Origin: Mactromeris polynyma
Taxonomy: Eukaryota > Mollusca > Bivalvia > Venerida > Mactridae
Direction of reading: 5' to 3'
Assembly: GCA_032209605.1 (NCBI GenBank)
Contig: JASFXZ010000014.1
Coordinates: 2,004,912 to 2,068,911 of the forward strand
Length of the DNA stretch: 64,000 nucleotides
Shown: in pieces, positions 10,381 to 23,528 of the stretch
Numbering within the stretch: the first letter of the stretch is position 1
Layout of the letters: the number at the start of each line of letters is the position of its first letter
Made by a program: the position numbers and the translations under genes
Notes under the pieces: model-generated
What the model was told of the DNA's origin: nothing
The model's input: only the letters and a program-made list of their open reading frames with translations
Database searches by the model: none

Positions 10381-12105
10381 TACTAAACATTAATGCCACA
10401 TTTTAACAGATATGCAATAACACTTTTGTCTATGAATTTTGAATGCCAGTATATTTAATAACATTGCAGTTACTGTAGTCGTTGTCCTTCAGCGCTTTGA
10501 TTTTATGGACTAGAATAATCACGTATCGTTCTCATACCGTAGTTTGTTTTAAACATAATCGAACCTGTTAACCGTGCTTAAAACGTTGCATCAACAGAAA
10601 TATTGTTTTAACTTCTAAAGGTAAGTAAATAACATTTTCCTTTTGATTAACACTTTTTTAATATAATGCTTTTATATATATATATATATATTTTTCTTTC
10701 CTTTTTTACGATTAATTTTTGTCATTTATATAATACGATAATAAACTCATTTCAAAATAAATTGACCCTCTTATATTATTCTATTTTACATGGAAAATAG
10801 GTATTTACTATAAATGATATCATTAAATGTAGCATGCTTATTCATCAATTGCAGCGTTTTAACACTCTTTTGTTGATCAATTTATAAAGGATGCTTAGCT
10901 ATATAACATCACTCCTATCAACACGCGTGTCAACGTTAATAAACAACTTTACATGAATTTAAGCGAAACAATAATTATGATTAGGATAAATGTTTATAAA
11001 ATTAAAAACAGTTTTGCAAAATAATAATTCCTATACTCATGTCGCAGTTTCTTGCTTAGAACATGCATATACTTTCCAGAAGTTTCCAGATATGTAAATC
11101 AAAATGCTTTGCATTACATTAGAAATAGGAAATTTATACAAATAGCAGACTTGTTAATGAAATGTGTATTGGGAAATATTACATTTTATCTTTATTTGAC
11201 AAATTTCCGACATTTTTGACATCGTTACGATATACTATATTGTGCACATGCAGTCGTATAAAATGCAAAATGTGTGACCCAATACTAACTTTTTTTATAC
11301 TGACTATAACTTAATGTTTTGTACGGCTACAAAAATGGGCTCTTTATTAAGAAATTAGTATTAAGTGTTGGATCGATTAACCAACGACAACGATTGAAAC
11401 TATTAAAAAGCTCGCTAAGTGACTAATACAGCGAGCAAAACGTTTTAGCCGAGCAATGTATACACAATACTGAGAGGAAGGTCTTGGTATGTCAAAATCA
11501 AGTTATGATAAGTAAATTAATATTTTGAAATCAAAATCATTGCGTCTATCATAAATATAACTGCAAGTAAATATATTGTAGAAAAATAAATAACCAAAAT
11601 TACCAGGATGACATTGAATACATACCAACACTATTATTATCTACACATTCAAAGAACTATTATATTAGAATTTATTTTATGCTTTCCAGTGGTTTATAGA
11701 GATTTATCAGTGAAATAAAAATCGTATTTTCATATTTCTCACTGTTCCGATTTTTGGGACTATTTTTTACCCCACTGGTAACCCCAAAAGGGAAATCACC
11801 GTGTAGAAACTAAATTGAATTGCCTCCCTTAATTGAAATGAGAATAAATCACAAAATTACCTCCCCGTTGTACATGTACTAGAAAACCATCATTCGGTAT
11901 ATTTGTTGACATTTCGAAGTAAGATGCGGTTGTTTTCCGCTTGTATTTCACATAAGTTCGAACAAATGAATGTTCTTTATATGTATTTATTTACATAGCG
12001 ATATCTTGCCATGCGGGTATTTTGATTTGAGTGCCTGTACCGTCGAAAACTAAAGACGTCGGGATACTTGATTTTTCGCCAGCAAGTGCAACATTTAACA
12101 ATATA
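10381..12105. other. Non-coding AT-rich stretch
   Basis: It contains a (TA)n run at about 10676-10691 and otherwise nothing I can name. No supported open frame. Confidence 0.4.
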
Positions 12106-12300
12106 CAGTAAAACTTCGAAACCTCGGACAGTTTTGGCTCGAACACAGTAGATACCTCGAACAGGTTCTTAAGTCCCGGCAAAATCCCTTCTTATTACAT
12201 ATTATCTAACAGTAGAACAAAGATAGGTCGAACACTCGAACAGGATTTGCGGTCCCTAGCTATCATTTCATTCATTGTTCACCATAGATAGGTCGAACAA
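12106..12300. mobile_element. CAGTAAAACTTCGAAACCTCG element, partial copy
   Basis: It starts CAGTAAAACTTCGAAACCTC after TA and shares blocks (TTTTGGCTCGAACACAGTAG, GATAGGTCGAACACTCGAAC) with the complete element at 15401-15787 in inverted order. The right end is not resolved. Confidence 0.55.
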
Positions 12301-13410
12301 TACAATAATTCACAACCTTTCATTGACCGCTTAATATATTAATATGTGTTGACTGGTAAGATTGGCGACACATGTTATTCGCACTTCGTGATAATTACTT
12401 GCAGGTTGTACATGTGGAAACTCCCTAATCCGAACACCCCTCGGACAAACTATAACGTTCGGATTAGAGGAGATTCCGGACTGGAGAGAATTCCTCCATT
12501 GAATGTCCGTAGGCAAGACATTCTTTCAGTAATTTGAATAAGTTCGCTCGAGGTTGTTTGCGTTATCGCGATGTAATATATAATGTCTGAATGCATTCTT
12601 TTATTCGACTTTTCAGACTAAGTTAAGCTACAAAATTTATGTAAACTTGAAAATTTAATTTATGGCACAAAATCATAAGTTATAAGAGATCAACATATTT
12701 ATGCTCCTTTCATAACAGGAAGATTTGCAATGCGATATGAAAAATAAATTATCATTATAATGTGTTTATACGTTATAGAAATGAAGGCAATTCGATTATT
12801 CAGAATATGAACCGCTGTAGACGCCTCTCGTTTAATCAAAACTGCATGAAAGCATTGAATATAATTAACTTAAGATTTTGACCTACAGTTTATTCTTAAA
12901 TAGATGTAGAAATTATAGCAACATTACAATGTGCAGAAAGTGTATAAGATATTTTATTTTTTAGAAATTTATGGATATTTTGATAATTTCACTGCATAAG
13001 GTGGATATATCAATCTCAAGCAAGTATTTCAATGAATCATTCAACATGTCAAATGATTTTAAACATAGCTGAAATTAAGTATGGGTGTTTTGCGACATTA
13101 TACCGTCCATAAAACCTGACAAGCTATGCACTTAGTACGATGTATTATCAAAACGCCATACATGAAAACTATGCACCAATTTCAAAAGATTTTTCGTAGA
13201 GGAAAATAATAATCTATGATAAAAAATTTGAATAGTGATACGCCACTCGTGAAAATATATATTTCTTTTGACCACTCGTAAAATAAAATTCGATCTTCCA
13301 TCGAAAACAACAAATATCCTCTATATATTCTACTTTCTATATTAGGTAATTGTCTGTGATATGGATGAAAAATATGGTGACGGTTTGTCTGTCTTTTTTT
13401 ATATATCGTT
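12301..13410. other. Non-coding stretch
   Basis: No gene or RNA recognised. The part near 12420-12520 may belong to the preceding element. Confidence 0.35.
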
Positions 13411-13590
13411 TCATGTGAAAATTAATGCATATTTTTTCTATAGAAGAAACTAATTGGTTAACAACATAATTATTTCCTTGAATATTCGATGTTAGATATC
13501 TATTTTATATACCGTTGCGCAGTTAGAACGAGAGACAACTCATGGATAACTGAATCATAAATATGGTTGCATTATTTCCCTTGAATTCAT
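13411..13590 (-). repeat. Inverted arm of a repeat that recurs at 14315-14510 and about 19600-19790
   Basis: CAACTCATGGATAACTGAA and ACCGTTGCGC here pair, in inverse order, with TTCAGTTATCCATGAGTTG and GCGCAACGGT at 14359-14403 and again at about 19645-19690. Similarity extends over about 180 bp with moderate divergence. It may be the arm of a foldback element of about 1.1 kb. Confidence 0.65.
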
Positions 13591-15400
13591 TAAATTTGCA
13601 TCTTTTGAGATTTTTAGTAAATGCAAACGATATTATTGTTCGTAAGTTTTGTCTATTTTCTATTGAGTACGAACTCATTGGATATCCTATCATATACATG
13701 CAAAAGCAATTACAATAAAATTTGCAATTTTTGAGCAGTAATTTGACCTTTAAATGTGGTGTTTTACTAGTAGAAGTGGACATTATATCAGTTGAATCAA
13801 AAACTTCCAATATTTTCTTAGATAAAATTATATTCATACACGCAACTAGTTTTAGATTAATTGATTGTGTCCCAGTTTGACTTTGCTATGAAAGCCATAT
13901 TACAGGTAACACAATGCAAGGCATTCATTTCTTGCTATCTCAGGTAAACATTGCATACACCGTTCTGTTTTCATTACTGTTCATGCATATGATTTTGCAT
14001 GTCACAGTAAGCTGTGCAATACATGAATACAACGATGTGATTTAATATTACCCAATGTGCATTTTTTGATAAGTAACTAAAACTGTCAAGTCTGCATGTT
14101 TCATAACTGTGACGCATCGGAATTGAAGTCAAATAATTATTCATTTAAGCATTATGTAACGTTGCATAAATGTTTGAGAGCCACCATAGCAGAGGCATTT
14201 TGTGAGATACTGGAAAATTCAGGTTTTGTAACTGTTGATATTTATATAGAGATGGTAAAATTACTAGCCAAATAAATCTTCAATATAAATAACAAATTCA
14301 TCAGAAGTATCCAATATAAATAATAAAATCAAAGTAATAACCCTACCATATTAATGCTTCAGTTATCCATGAGTTGCTTCCCGTTCAAACCGCGCAACGG
14401 TGTATAAAATAGATATATCACATAGAAAATTCTAGGAAATGATTATGTGGTTAACTAATTTTCTCACTTCTTTTGAGAAAATTTGAACAAATTTTCACAT
14501 GTAACGAAATGTAAAATTGTATCTAGACACATAAGTATTTGCATAAAATATCATAAAACGTGCATTAAGAATATTTTATTTCTAAATCATAAAAATACAA
14601 AAAGTAACGTGTAATATTTACTGCAGTTTAACCCTTAATAAAAAAATAGATTCAGTTATAAATAGATGCTCCTACCATAGTCTCAAAAATGTCTTAATTC
14701 CATTAAAGACCCCGCCCTCATGGGCGGCGCCAAAAATGTATTTTCAGAAATCTATCATTTCAAATTATATTATATATACGTATATACATGTATACACTAC
14801 ATCCGAGTGAATGAACGAACCTACATTTTTGTCAGATTTGATAAAGATAACGGTAAGCTTGCTCATGTTGATGATAGTTGTTTTGAATCCAATAATGCCG
14901 GAGGTCATGCGTTCGATGTTAGGACAAGACGTATGCACATCCGTGATCATTTGACCTTAGTTTGAGTGTTCTATAAGAAAATTTTAAGCTGTTACATTGG
15001 ACGTCACAAACACTAGACAATGACTCCCCATATAGTTTCCAGGGAAACATCTACTTACGAAACCTTAGGAGTTTAGGAGGTGTAAGGAAGATGGGAATTG
15101 GGAAGTAAGGTTGACTAAAAACAACGATGGACATTTTAAGGGGACAACAAGGGGGAATAATGGAATGGCTGGAATACACCACATGACCATGACGAGCATA
15201 GAAAGCAAGTGGAATCCAAGGTCGCGGAAGAAGTAATCGATTAGCATGCACGGGATGCACTGTTCACTTTTAAACCTCGATAAAAACTAAAAACCATACC
15301 GAATTTCGTAGAAACATTGAATAATTACCTCTAAGGTAAACTAAGATTGGATTTAATGCTAGCTTAATTATGTAATGTTTGATTGTTGACTTGTGATATA

Positions 15401-15787
15401 CAGTAAAACTTCGAAACCTCGAACTTCCTTCGGATCCAGCAATTAGTTCGAGCTATATATTGTTCGAGGCATCTATGGTATACACGTGTATATACGAACT
15501 GACTGTTCCCGGTACGAGTGTACTATGCAATATCAAAATACTTAAGCTAATAAAATGTGGGCAGAAGTTATATCAATTTTGACACTTACTGAATAAAGTT
15601 GACAATTTTGTTTAAGAATTTTATGAAATTGTAGCTAGGGACAGCAAATCATGTTCCAGTCTTCGACCTATCTCCGTTCGAGTGATCTACTGTTAGAAAA
15701 TATGAAATAAGAAGGGATTTCGCCGGGACTCAAGAACATGTTGAGGTCTCTACTGTGTTCCAGCCAAAACTGTTCGAGGTTCTACTG
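15401..15787. mobile_element. CAGTAAAACTTCGAAACCTCG element, complete copy (387 bp)
   Basis: The left end is CAGTAAAACTTCGAAACCTC and the right end is GTTCGAGGTTCTACTG, flanked by TA. The arms pair as CAGTA(A/G)AAC..CGA. It is non-coding, and is a cousin of the CAGTAAAACCTC family. Confidence 0.75.
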
Positions 15788-15992
15788 TATATCAGACCAA
15801 CAACAAATTTCATAAGCTATGCCGGCTGAAGCTTCGACATGTGAGGGAGGGATGCAGGATCAAAGTAGGGGTTATGAATCGCATAGAATTCTAGAATTAT
15901 AGTTCTATTTCTGGATGCCCGTGTCCATTCATGCTAATATCGTCTGCCATGTGAGTCAATGTGATTTTCCCACAAGTTGTGACATTATTAAA

Positions 15993-16216
15993 TGAGCGTT
16001 GCTATGGGATTTACAACCTCTTTCGTAAGTGACGTCATTCCAAGAAAACGCAACATGTTATGTCACTATTTGCAAACAGGAAACAATATTTAGTCCATAT
16101 GGTCACTTCGTTTTCATATTGCCATAAAGGGCAATATTGCTTACTGTCAGCACATGTGACGTTTTCTGGAAATGACGTCACTTAAGAACAGGTTAGAAAT
16201 CGTACAGCGGCGCTCA
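15993..16216. mobile_element. CRE-rich inverted-repeat MITE, copy 2
   Basis: It starts TGAGCGTTGCTATGGGATTT and ends CAGCGGCGCTCA. TGACGTCA occurs near both ends (in AAGTGACGTCATT and GAAATGACGTCACTT). Confidence 0.8.
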
Positions 16217-16540
16217 AATTTTATTAATTTGCACTTTACAACGATCAGTTTGTATAGAAAGACATATCCAATCAAACACATGATAGCGGTCTTTTGAAAT
16301 GTCTCCCTTGCGTAAATTGGTGAACAAGCAGTGACAACCGTTGGGTAAATGTCAATATATAGTCATCTCATGACCTGGTACCAGAATTGTCAATAACAGT
16401 CTGGAGCCGGTACAATTACTTTGTAATTTGAGCATCATCACATCACGAGCTAGTTTAATAGCCCAAGTCCCCCACTCACCTGCACAGAAGGTAATATATA
16501 GGTTATGAAATTCCAATGTGCTTGTCTAGTGAATGTAATG

Positions 16541-16600
16541 CTTGAACTCACGACCTTCGGATCAGGAATCAGACGCTTACCCCTCGACCACAGCGCCTCC
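16541..16600 (-). repeat. tRNA-like (Ser/Leu-like) SINE head
   Basis: On the minus strand GGAGGCGCTGTGGTCGAGGG, then GGTCGTGAGTTCAAGC, give A-box and B-box words. A related head is at 36737-36789. A shared body word (ACTGGTT..TAGACAGGAAGCAGTCAT) lies at 16645-16680 and, inverted, near 36665-36700. Confidence 0.5.
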
Positions 16601-16926
16601 ATATGCTATGATCACGATCTGCATAGTCCTTAAATTTTGCGAGAGTACTGGTTAGTAGACAGGAAGCAGTCATTGAGAGTGATTAGTATCAGTTGAAAGA
16701 ACTTGTTTCACAATCGATGTAAAATAAATAAGTTTAAACAAAAATGTAAAGCTTAGATTAGTTGTTTCTTCAAATTCCTAGTTTTCTAGTCAATGTTTAC
16801 TGTTTATGGTGTTGATTGCTAACTGTCGAATATACAGTAGGTGAGTTTTATTATATATAATGTATTATATCCAAAAATAAGTGGTATACAAGATGCACCG
16901 ACATGTCTTGTCTGCTCACCTTAACT

Positions 16927-17150
16927 AAGGCCTAAAAAAATATCTGTGTTTAGGGTAACCCGACCCTACCTGTCGAAAAATCCCGACCCTAGAGTTTTTT
17001 ACGACCCTGGAGAATTTTTTTTCGATTTTTTTTCGATTTTTAATTGTTTTTGAAAAAAAAAAAAAAAAAAAAAAAAAAACTTTGTTCCTACCCTACCTAG
17101 CATTTTTGAGACCGTTACCCTAAACACAGATATTATTTTTTTTGGCCTAA
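16927..17150. mobile_element. Inverted-repeat MITE with poly-A centre
   Basis: The left arm contains AGGCCTAAAAAAATATCTG and GTTTAGGGTAAC. The right arm is the inverse (GTTACCCTAAAC, CAGATATTA, TTTTTGGCCT). The centre has a (T)n/(A)n tract including an A run of about 26 bases near 17055-17080. About 225 bp in all. Confidence 0.75.
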
Positions 17151-17945
17151 TGTAAAAATACGCTGACAAAATAGATAGATAGATAATGTGATATTTTTAC
17201 AAGCAAGTCACTAGCTCTATACGTACCAAGCAAACAAATCCACAATCCAGCTATCAGCAGCCCCAGGCCTTTAGCGCTCACAGCGCTTTGATTGTAATTG
17301 CAAAATATAAACTCATGTTGCTTTAGACTTTGTAATAGTTCACCATAATGTTTTATGGGAATCAATAAAAAAATGTAAGTAAACTGTGTATTGTATGAAT
17401 TTGCATATATCTTGGAGAGTAGATGCAAACAGATATTAAACAATGGCTCTATTACTGCAGAGTATATTCCACACCATGTTGACAAACGTGTACGCTTATC
17501 ACCCTTAACGTATTCGTGCGCCGTTGAAACTCAATGTGATCTTTTTCATAGAATTTATTGATGCATAAAGATGTACTTAAGTAAATGAGAGTTGATAGTT
17601 TATGTTAAGCTAATATTTGATTGATGTTGTATTTTAAATCCTGACGGAGATTACGCACATACTTTCCTCATTTATACAGTCATAATTCCAAGAATTTAGT
17701 GCGTGTTTCCGCAAAATAATCTAACACTTGCCTGTGACTTTGAAACCATACCTCAATGTGCCTATGCTTATAAGGAGTTTGATTAGAGTCAAGTAAGTAA
17801 TGATGTTTTATGTTTTAATTACCAATTTAATAGAATTTGTCTCAATATCAATTTATGCATTTTCAGTCTAAATACTTATACTATTAAAAAATGTACAATG
17901 CTATATACTGAATGAGTTATGTCATTTGCTCGCCTTCAATTTTGT

Positions 17946-18190
17946 GGTTTTGGTGTTCCCCTGTGTTATCTTTTCAGGGATTTTTATGTCCCCGTACTAT
18001 TTTTATGTGTAGATGTCTCAGTTCCAGAAACACCCCTTGTTCTTTTACATGCCTGATGTAAAGCATCGTACACGGGACCTCGATTTTTCAAAGTCTCGTC
18101 CGAAAAGACTGTTAGTACCGTCGGTGGTGGAGCGGGGATCGAACATGCGATCCCTGGATGACTAGTCCAAAGCTGGACCATGGATCCGCT
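17946..18190 (-). repeat. tRNA-Thr-like SINE, degenerate copy
   Basis: On the minus strand the degenerate head (18130-18190) is followed by the body words GAGGTCCCGTGTACGATGC and TTTACATCAGGCATGTAAAA. It lacks about 100 bp present in the copy at 22750-23036. Confidence 0.65.
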
Positions 18191-18257
18191 ACTTCTATTT
18201 TTAGTTTTATGGCATACATTAAATGTTTGTTCGAGGAATAAAAAGGCTAACAATGAC

Positions 18258-18510
18258 TTTCACAGTTGTTTCATCAATATACGCTGTATTTACAATTCAT
18301 TCTCTTTAAATCTCTTAGTTATACCTTATGGTCGGCCAGACTATTCCTTGCGCCACGGTTCCCTGACGTATGTACAATTAAGTGTTCTCATGTGCCTTAT
18401 GGTTTATGGTTGTTGTTTTCCCCGGAGGTCTGTATGGAAAGGCGCTGTCTTGTGTATGTGGCGTTCCCTGTGGCAACTTATTCTCTCTCTCACTCTCTTT
18501 TGAACCAAAA
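18258..18510 (+). repeat. Dispersed repeat 'D', copy 1
   Basis: Shared words are TTATGGTCGGCCAGACTATT, CCGGAGGTCTG and TGTGGCGTTCCCTGTGGCAA, ending at a CT-rich tail. Seven copies occur in this window, all in this orientation. Open frames across it differ in each copy and are not credible proteins. Confidence 0.7.
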
Positions 18511-19031
18511 TAATACATTCGAGTTCCTAAATTTCTGAAATGATTTTAAATAAAGGCTCGTTTCTAATTGGGTATGTTTATTAAGTGTGACTTATTCTTT
18601 TGTGATAGACCTTGTTTGGACCATACTTCTTTTGGAAGTTGAAATCCTGATTTGTACTTCGTAGATGAGGATCATTTTCATCGATTTTAGCGCATTTGAT
18701 CTTTTGTGTTATATTGTTCGTTCACTGAAGCTACAAAACTGTAACTTTCCTGATTTATTACGTATTACGTACTGACGTAAATGTTCATAAACCGATTACT
18801 CAACTGCAAGTGATCCATCGTAGTTACGTGGAAAAACCGTCCTGTTTGACTCTTCGAAGAACAAAATCTTAATTAATAAAAATTTGAAATATTACTATAA
18901 TATAATTCATTATTGTAATTGTGCAAAAGGCGACGAGTAATGTGTTGTACTCCATTTATTTTGCGACAGTTGAAAAAAGGAAGCCGCTAATTAAAGAGGC
19001 ATAACATTTCTTTCCGTTTCTGATTGCTATT

Positions 19032-19280
19032 TGAGCGCTGCTATGGGATATACACGATTTCCAACCTCTTCTATAAGTGAATTCATTTCCAGAATACGTC
19101 ACATGTGATGTCACCACGTACTGACAGTAAGCAATATTATGCCCTATATGGCAATATGAAAACGAAGTGACCATATGGAGTAAACATTATTTCTTGCTTG
19201 CAAAAAGTGACATCATATGTTGCGTTTTCTTGAAATGACGTCACTTAAAGAAGAGGTTGTAAATCGTACAGTGGTGCTCA
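19032..19280. mobile_element. CRE-rich inverted-repeat MITE, copy 3
   Basis: It starts TGAGCGCTGCTATGGGATAT and ends GTGGTGCTCA, with the core ACTGACAGTAAGCAATATTA. One intact TGACGTCA remains near the right end (GAAATGACGTCACTTAA); the left-hand copies are mutated. It sits between the two halves of the 5 kb duplication. Confidence 0.8.
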
Positions 19281-20904
19281 TTTCATAAAAAAGTTCGTAA
19301 CATATCTTATGCCTATAGTTCTTTAATGACAATCTGTCTTCCGGAATACAGTAAAGGGCTTAGGGTACCAATTCTTACTATATACATATGTCAAAGTTTA
19401 CATCAGAATTGAAGTCAAGTAATTATTCATTTAAGCATTATGTAACGTTGCATACATGTTTGAGAGCCAGTAAAGCAGAGGCATTTTGTGAGATGCTAGA
19501 AAATTCAGGTTTCGCAACTGTTGATATTTATATAGAGATGGTAAAATTACTAGCCAAATAAATCTTCAATATAAATAACAAATTCAATAGAAGTATTCAA
19601 TATAAATAATAAAATCAAAGTAATAACCCTACCATATTTATGCTTCAGTTATCCATGAGTTGCTTCCCGTTCAAACCGCGCAACGGTGTATAAAATAGAT
19701 ATATAACATGATAGAAAATTCAAGGAAATGATTATGTCGTTAACTAATTTTCTCACTTCTTTTGAGAAAAGTTGAATAAATGTTATGTAAAATTGTATCT
19801 AGCCAAATAAGTTCTTGCATAAAATATCATAAAATGTGCTTATTTAAATATGATCGGTTTTGCATATCAGTACATTACATGTAAAGTATTTTCTCAGAAA
19901 TCTATCATTTCAAATTATAGTATATATACGTATATATACACTACATCCGAGTGAATGAACGAACCTAATATATACTTGGCAGATTTGATAAACAGAATGG
20001 TAAGTATGCTCATGATGATGATAGTTGTTTTGAACCCAATAATGCCGGAGTCAAGAGTTCGATCTAATATAAAAGACGCATGCGCTCCGTGATAATTTGA
20101 CCTCAGCTAATGTTACAAAAATCTAAGTTTGAGTGTTCTTTTAGAAAATATTAAGCTGGTACACTGGAGGTCACAAACACTAGACAATGACTCCCCATAT
20201 AGTTCACAGGGAAACATCTACTTACGAAACCTTAGGAGTTTAGGATGTGGAAGAACACTCAAGATGGGAATTGGGAAGTAAGGTTGACTAAAACCAACGA
20301 TTGACATTTTAAGGGGACAACAAGGGGGAAATAATGGAATGGCTGGAATACACCACATGACGAGCTTAGAAAGCCATGGGCCGATAGGGGAGGGGAGAAC
20401 ACGAATAGTATATCAAGTCAAGGAAATGCACATGTGGACATGGGAACTGAACATTCATCTAAAATTTATATATATAAATGACAATCATATAACAATTTAC
20501 ACGTTTGGATGATAGTAAATTAATTAGTGTCCCGACAAAATATGCAAAGCCCAATAATATACACCCAAACATTGGACAGTTTGACATGAAACGGTGACAA
20601 AAACATCAACATAAGCCTAAACATAAGACATGACAGTAGAACACAATTGCAACAGGTTTTGTTATAGCTGGAAGATAAACCATGGAACAAATATTATTTT
20701 CAACGACTTTTGTAACTTTTTTATATCTCAGGTTTAGTCCTTTTGACACAACTTGCAGGTTTTAAAATAGTAAGTGGATATTTGAGATAAAGATAACGAT
20801 AAGTCCTCTAGATTACTTTACCAAGACAATGTCTGATGAGTTGAGAAATGTATACACCATACGAAGTTGATCTCAGAATATATCCGTGTAGATTTGGAAA
20901 ATTC

Positions 20905-21175
20905 ATAATATTGAAGGCCTATTGTTGCCAGCTGTCTTGACTTGTCCTGTGTTGTGTTTCGTCCATTGAAAGCCTGTTTGTCCGCATAAATTCTCCTAAG
21001 AAATCATTGATTGTCGACAAGGCCGTTCCTTGCGCCCATGTTCCATTGTGTATTTACCCTTGTACCTCCTCAAATGTCTGATGTTTTATGGACTGTTGTT
21101 TTCCCGGAGGTCTGTGTGGGGAGGAATTGTCTTATGTATGTGGCGTTCCCTAAAGCAACTTAATCTCTCTTTTAA
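20905..21175 (+). repeat. Dispersed repeat 'D', copy 2
   Basis: It contains GGCCTATTGTTGCCAGCTGT, TCCCGGAGGTCTGTGTGGGG and TATGTGGCGTTCCCT, ending in a CTCTCTTTT tail. Confidence 0.7.
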
Positions 21176-22749
21176 ACAGCGTATAAGGTCAGCGTCGAAA
21201 GAAAAAAAACTACGTATGACCCCCTTGGAAATGTGTCCTAAACCAGATGTATTCTCAGAAGCTCAGTTTATGTTGGTAATAGTTTAAGACACATATTCTA
21301 GCAATTTATGGGGTTTGTTTAGAAGTTAATCTCTAAACTCTCATTTGCATACCGTGTACTACTAGTAATTTGCATACCATAATAATTTGCATACCAGCGT
21401 TCATCGTATCAACTCTTGACTTTGCCTCTGTCTCCGGAGTAGTTTAGACGTGTCTAGCTTACGCTCTTATTTTCCTTAAGTAATCTGCATCTTGAATTAT
21501 TGCTAATTCAACTTTTATCGTATTATCATCAGATATAGATTATACATTTAATAAGTTCACTATTGAGAACGGTTATTTGTTTACGTTTTGGGCACACTGC
21601 GAACTTAAATATAATTCGGCATTTTCGTATTTTTGATCTACCTTTTATCGAGGCTTTGTTTATTTTCGATATTTTAAGTATTATTACTTAGACTTATTTA
21701 ATATTTTCTTGTTAAGGCTACAAAATAAATTACATCAAGCCGAAAGGATTTTGTTGTTTTGATTTATAGTTTGACATTTGTTGGCCGCTACCAGGCTGTT
21801 TATTACACTACCTCTACCGGTCCCCCTTAGTGAGATGGGTTATATTTCACCAACTTTGGCAATCGTTAAACATAGATTGCGGATGTAAGCCCGCAGGTTT
21901 CACACAAACACACGGGTATTACAATATAAACGCATGTTGCTTTATACTTTGTATTAGTTTACCATAATGTTTTATGGGAATCAATAAAAAAAATGTAGAT
22001 AAACTGTGTATTGTATGAATATGCCATGACTTTTCTGCTAAGGGGCACCGATGTACGAGAAGACAGCATATATCTTGGAGAGTAGATGCAAACATATAAT
22101 AAACAATGGCTCTATTGCTGAAGATCATATTTCACACACTGTTGCCAAACATGTACGTTTATCACCCTTAACGTATTCGTGCGCCTTTGAAACTCAATGT
22201 TATCTTTTTCAAAGAATTTATTGATGCATAACGATTTAAGTAAATGAGAGTTGTTAGTTTATGTTAAGCTAATACTTGGTTGATGTGGTATTTTAAATCC
22301 TGACGGAGATTACGCACATACTTTCCTCATGCATGCAGACATACTTCCAAGAATTTAGTGGGTGTTTCATCAAAGTAATCTAATTCTTTGAAACCATACA
22401 TTTATTAACAGTTATAAGCTATAATAATATCTTATAAGGAGTTTGCTTAGAGTCAAGTAAGTAATGATATTTTATGTTTTAATGTGTTGCTTATTTCAGA
22501 AAATAGACGGCCAGAGTGCATTGTATATATTATTGGTAATATATGTTAAGTTTCAATATGTTGTACCAATCTTATTGAATTTGTCTCTTCAAAATTATGC
22601 ATTTTCAATCAAAATATTTGTACTATCGTAAAATGAGGAATGAAATAATTATGCTGAATGAGTTAAGTCGTCTACTCGCCCTACATTTTACGTTTTTTGG
22701 TGATCCCCATCGCTCCTTCAAATGTATTTTTATATCCCCGTACTATATT

Positions 22750-23036
22750 TTTATGCGTATTTGCGTTTATTTATCGTCGCCACCGATTTCCCATATGAGC
22801 AACGCCTTCGGACGAATGTTAGTCATTTTAGATTTTAGAGGATAGTGCATGGTACAGAAGATGTCCCAGTTCCAGAAGCACCCCTGGTTCTTTTACGTGC
22901 CCGATGTAAAGCATCGTACACGAGACCTTGGTTTTTCAAAGTATCGCCCGTAAGACTGCTAGTACCGAGCGGGGATCGAACCTGCGATCCCTGGATTACT
23001 AGTCCAGCGCGTTACCACTGGACCACAAATCCGCTA
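22750..23036 (-). repeat. tRNA-Thr-like SINE, best copy
   Basis: The minus-strand head (23035 back to about 22967) has A-box TGGTCCAGTGGTAACGCGC, an anticodon arm CTGGA-CTAGTAA-TCCAG (AGU, threonine) and B-box GCAGGTTCGATCCCCGC. The acceptor stem does not pair, so this is tRNA-derived rather than a tRNA gene. The body continues with GGTCTCGTGTACGATGC and TGCTTCTGGAACTGGGACAT. Other copies are at 5668-5705 plus 7905-8000, 17946-18190 and 45468-45690. Comparison with the molluscan RUDI / V-SINE and Meta-SINE families is the obvious test; I do not assign it. Confidence 0.75.
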
Positions 23037-23184
23037 CGACTATTTCTAGTTGCATGTCCTACCTTAAATAACCGTGTTGACTCGAAGAATAACACCTTCT
23101 AATTAGTTTCGATATTCATAAATAAGATAACTATTGGCATGGCGTCACAGTGTTGTCCAACAGCTAAACGGCTATCAAGGTCTT

Positions 23185-23420
23185 TTACAGTTGTTTCATC
23201 AATATACGCTTTATTTACAATTCATTCTCTTTAATTCTCCTAGTTATCCCTTATGGTCGGACAGGCCATTCCTTGCGCCTCTGTTCCCTTACCTATTTAC
23301 AATTGAGCCTCCTCAAATGCCTTATGTTTTATGGATTGTTTCTTTCGGAGGTCTGTGTGGGGAGGCACTGTCTTATGTATTTGGAGTTCCCTGAAGCAAC
23401 TTATTCTATCTCTTTTGAAC
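23185..23420 (+). repeat. Dispersed repeat 'D', copy 3
   Basis: It is the duplicate of copy 1 within the second 5 kb unit, with the same TTATGGTCGGACAGGCCATT and GGAGGTCTGTGTGGGGAGGC words. Confidence 0.7.
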
Positions 23421-23528
23421 CAAAATAATACATTTGAGTTCCTAAATTTTCTGAAATGATTTTAAATAAAGGCTCGTTTCTAATTATTGATGCTTATTTA
23501 TTTTGACTTATTCTTTTGTGATAGACCT

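Larger units (their letters stand above)
14114..18932 (+). repeat. Upstream copy of a ~5 kb tandem duplication
   Basis: Segments 14114-15213 and 17303-18932 match 19401-20377 and 21923-24098 in the same order and orientation. Shared landmarks include AATTATTCATTTAAGCATTA, ACAAGGGGGAA, TTATCACCCTTAACGTATTC and CTGACGGAGATTACGCACAT. The middle (15214-17302) differs because it holds later insertions (the 15401-15787 and 15993-16216 elements and the poly-A-centred MITE). No coding gene lies in either copy. Confidence 0.8.

Noticed and set aside
18266..18538. Open frames across repeat D (also at 31660-31950, 37874-38257, 49321-49659)
   Set aside because: Similar peptides (e.g. GGLCGEALSYVCGVP) recur only because the DNA repeat recurs; frames are broken differently in each copy and lack start or domain conservation.
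22967..23035. Functional tRNA-Thr gene
   Set aside because: The acceptor stem does not pair and the sequence continues into a repeated body, so it is a SINE head.
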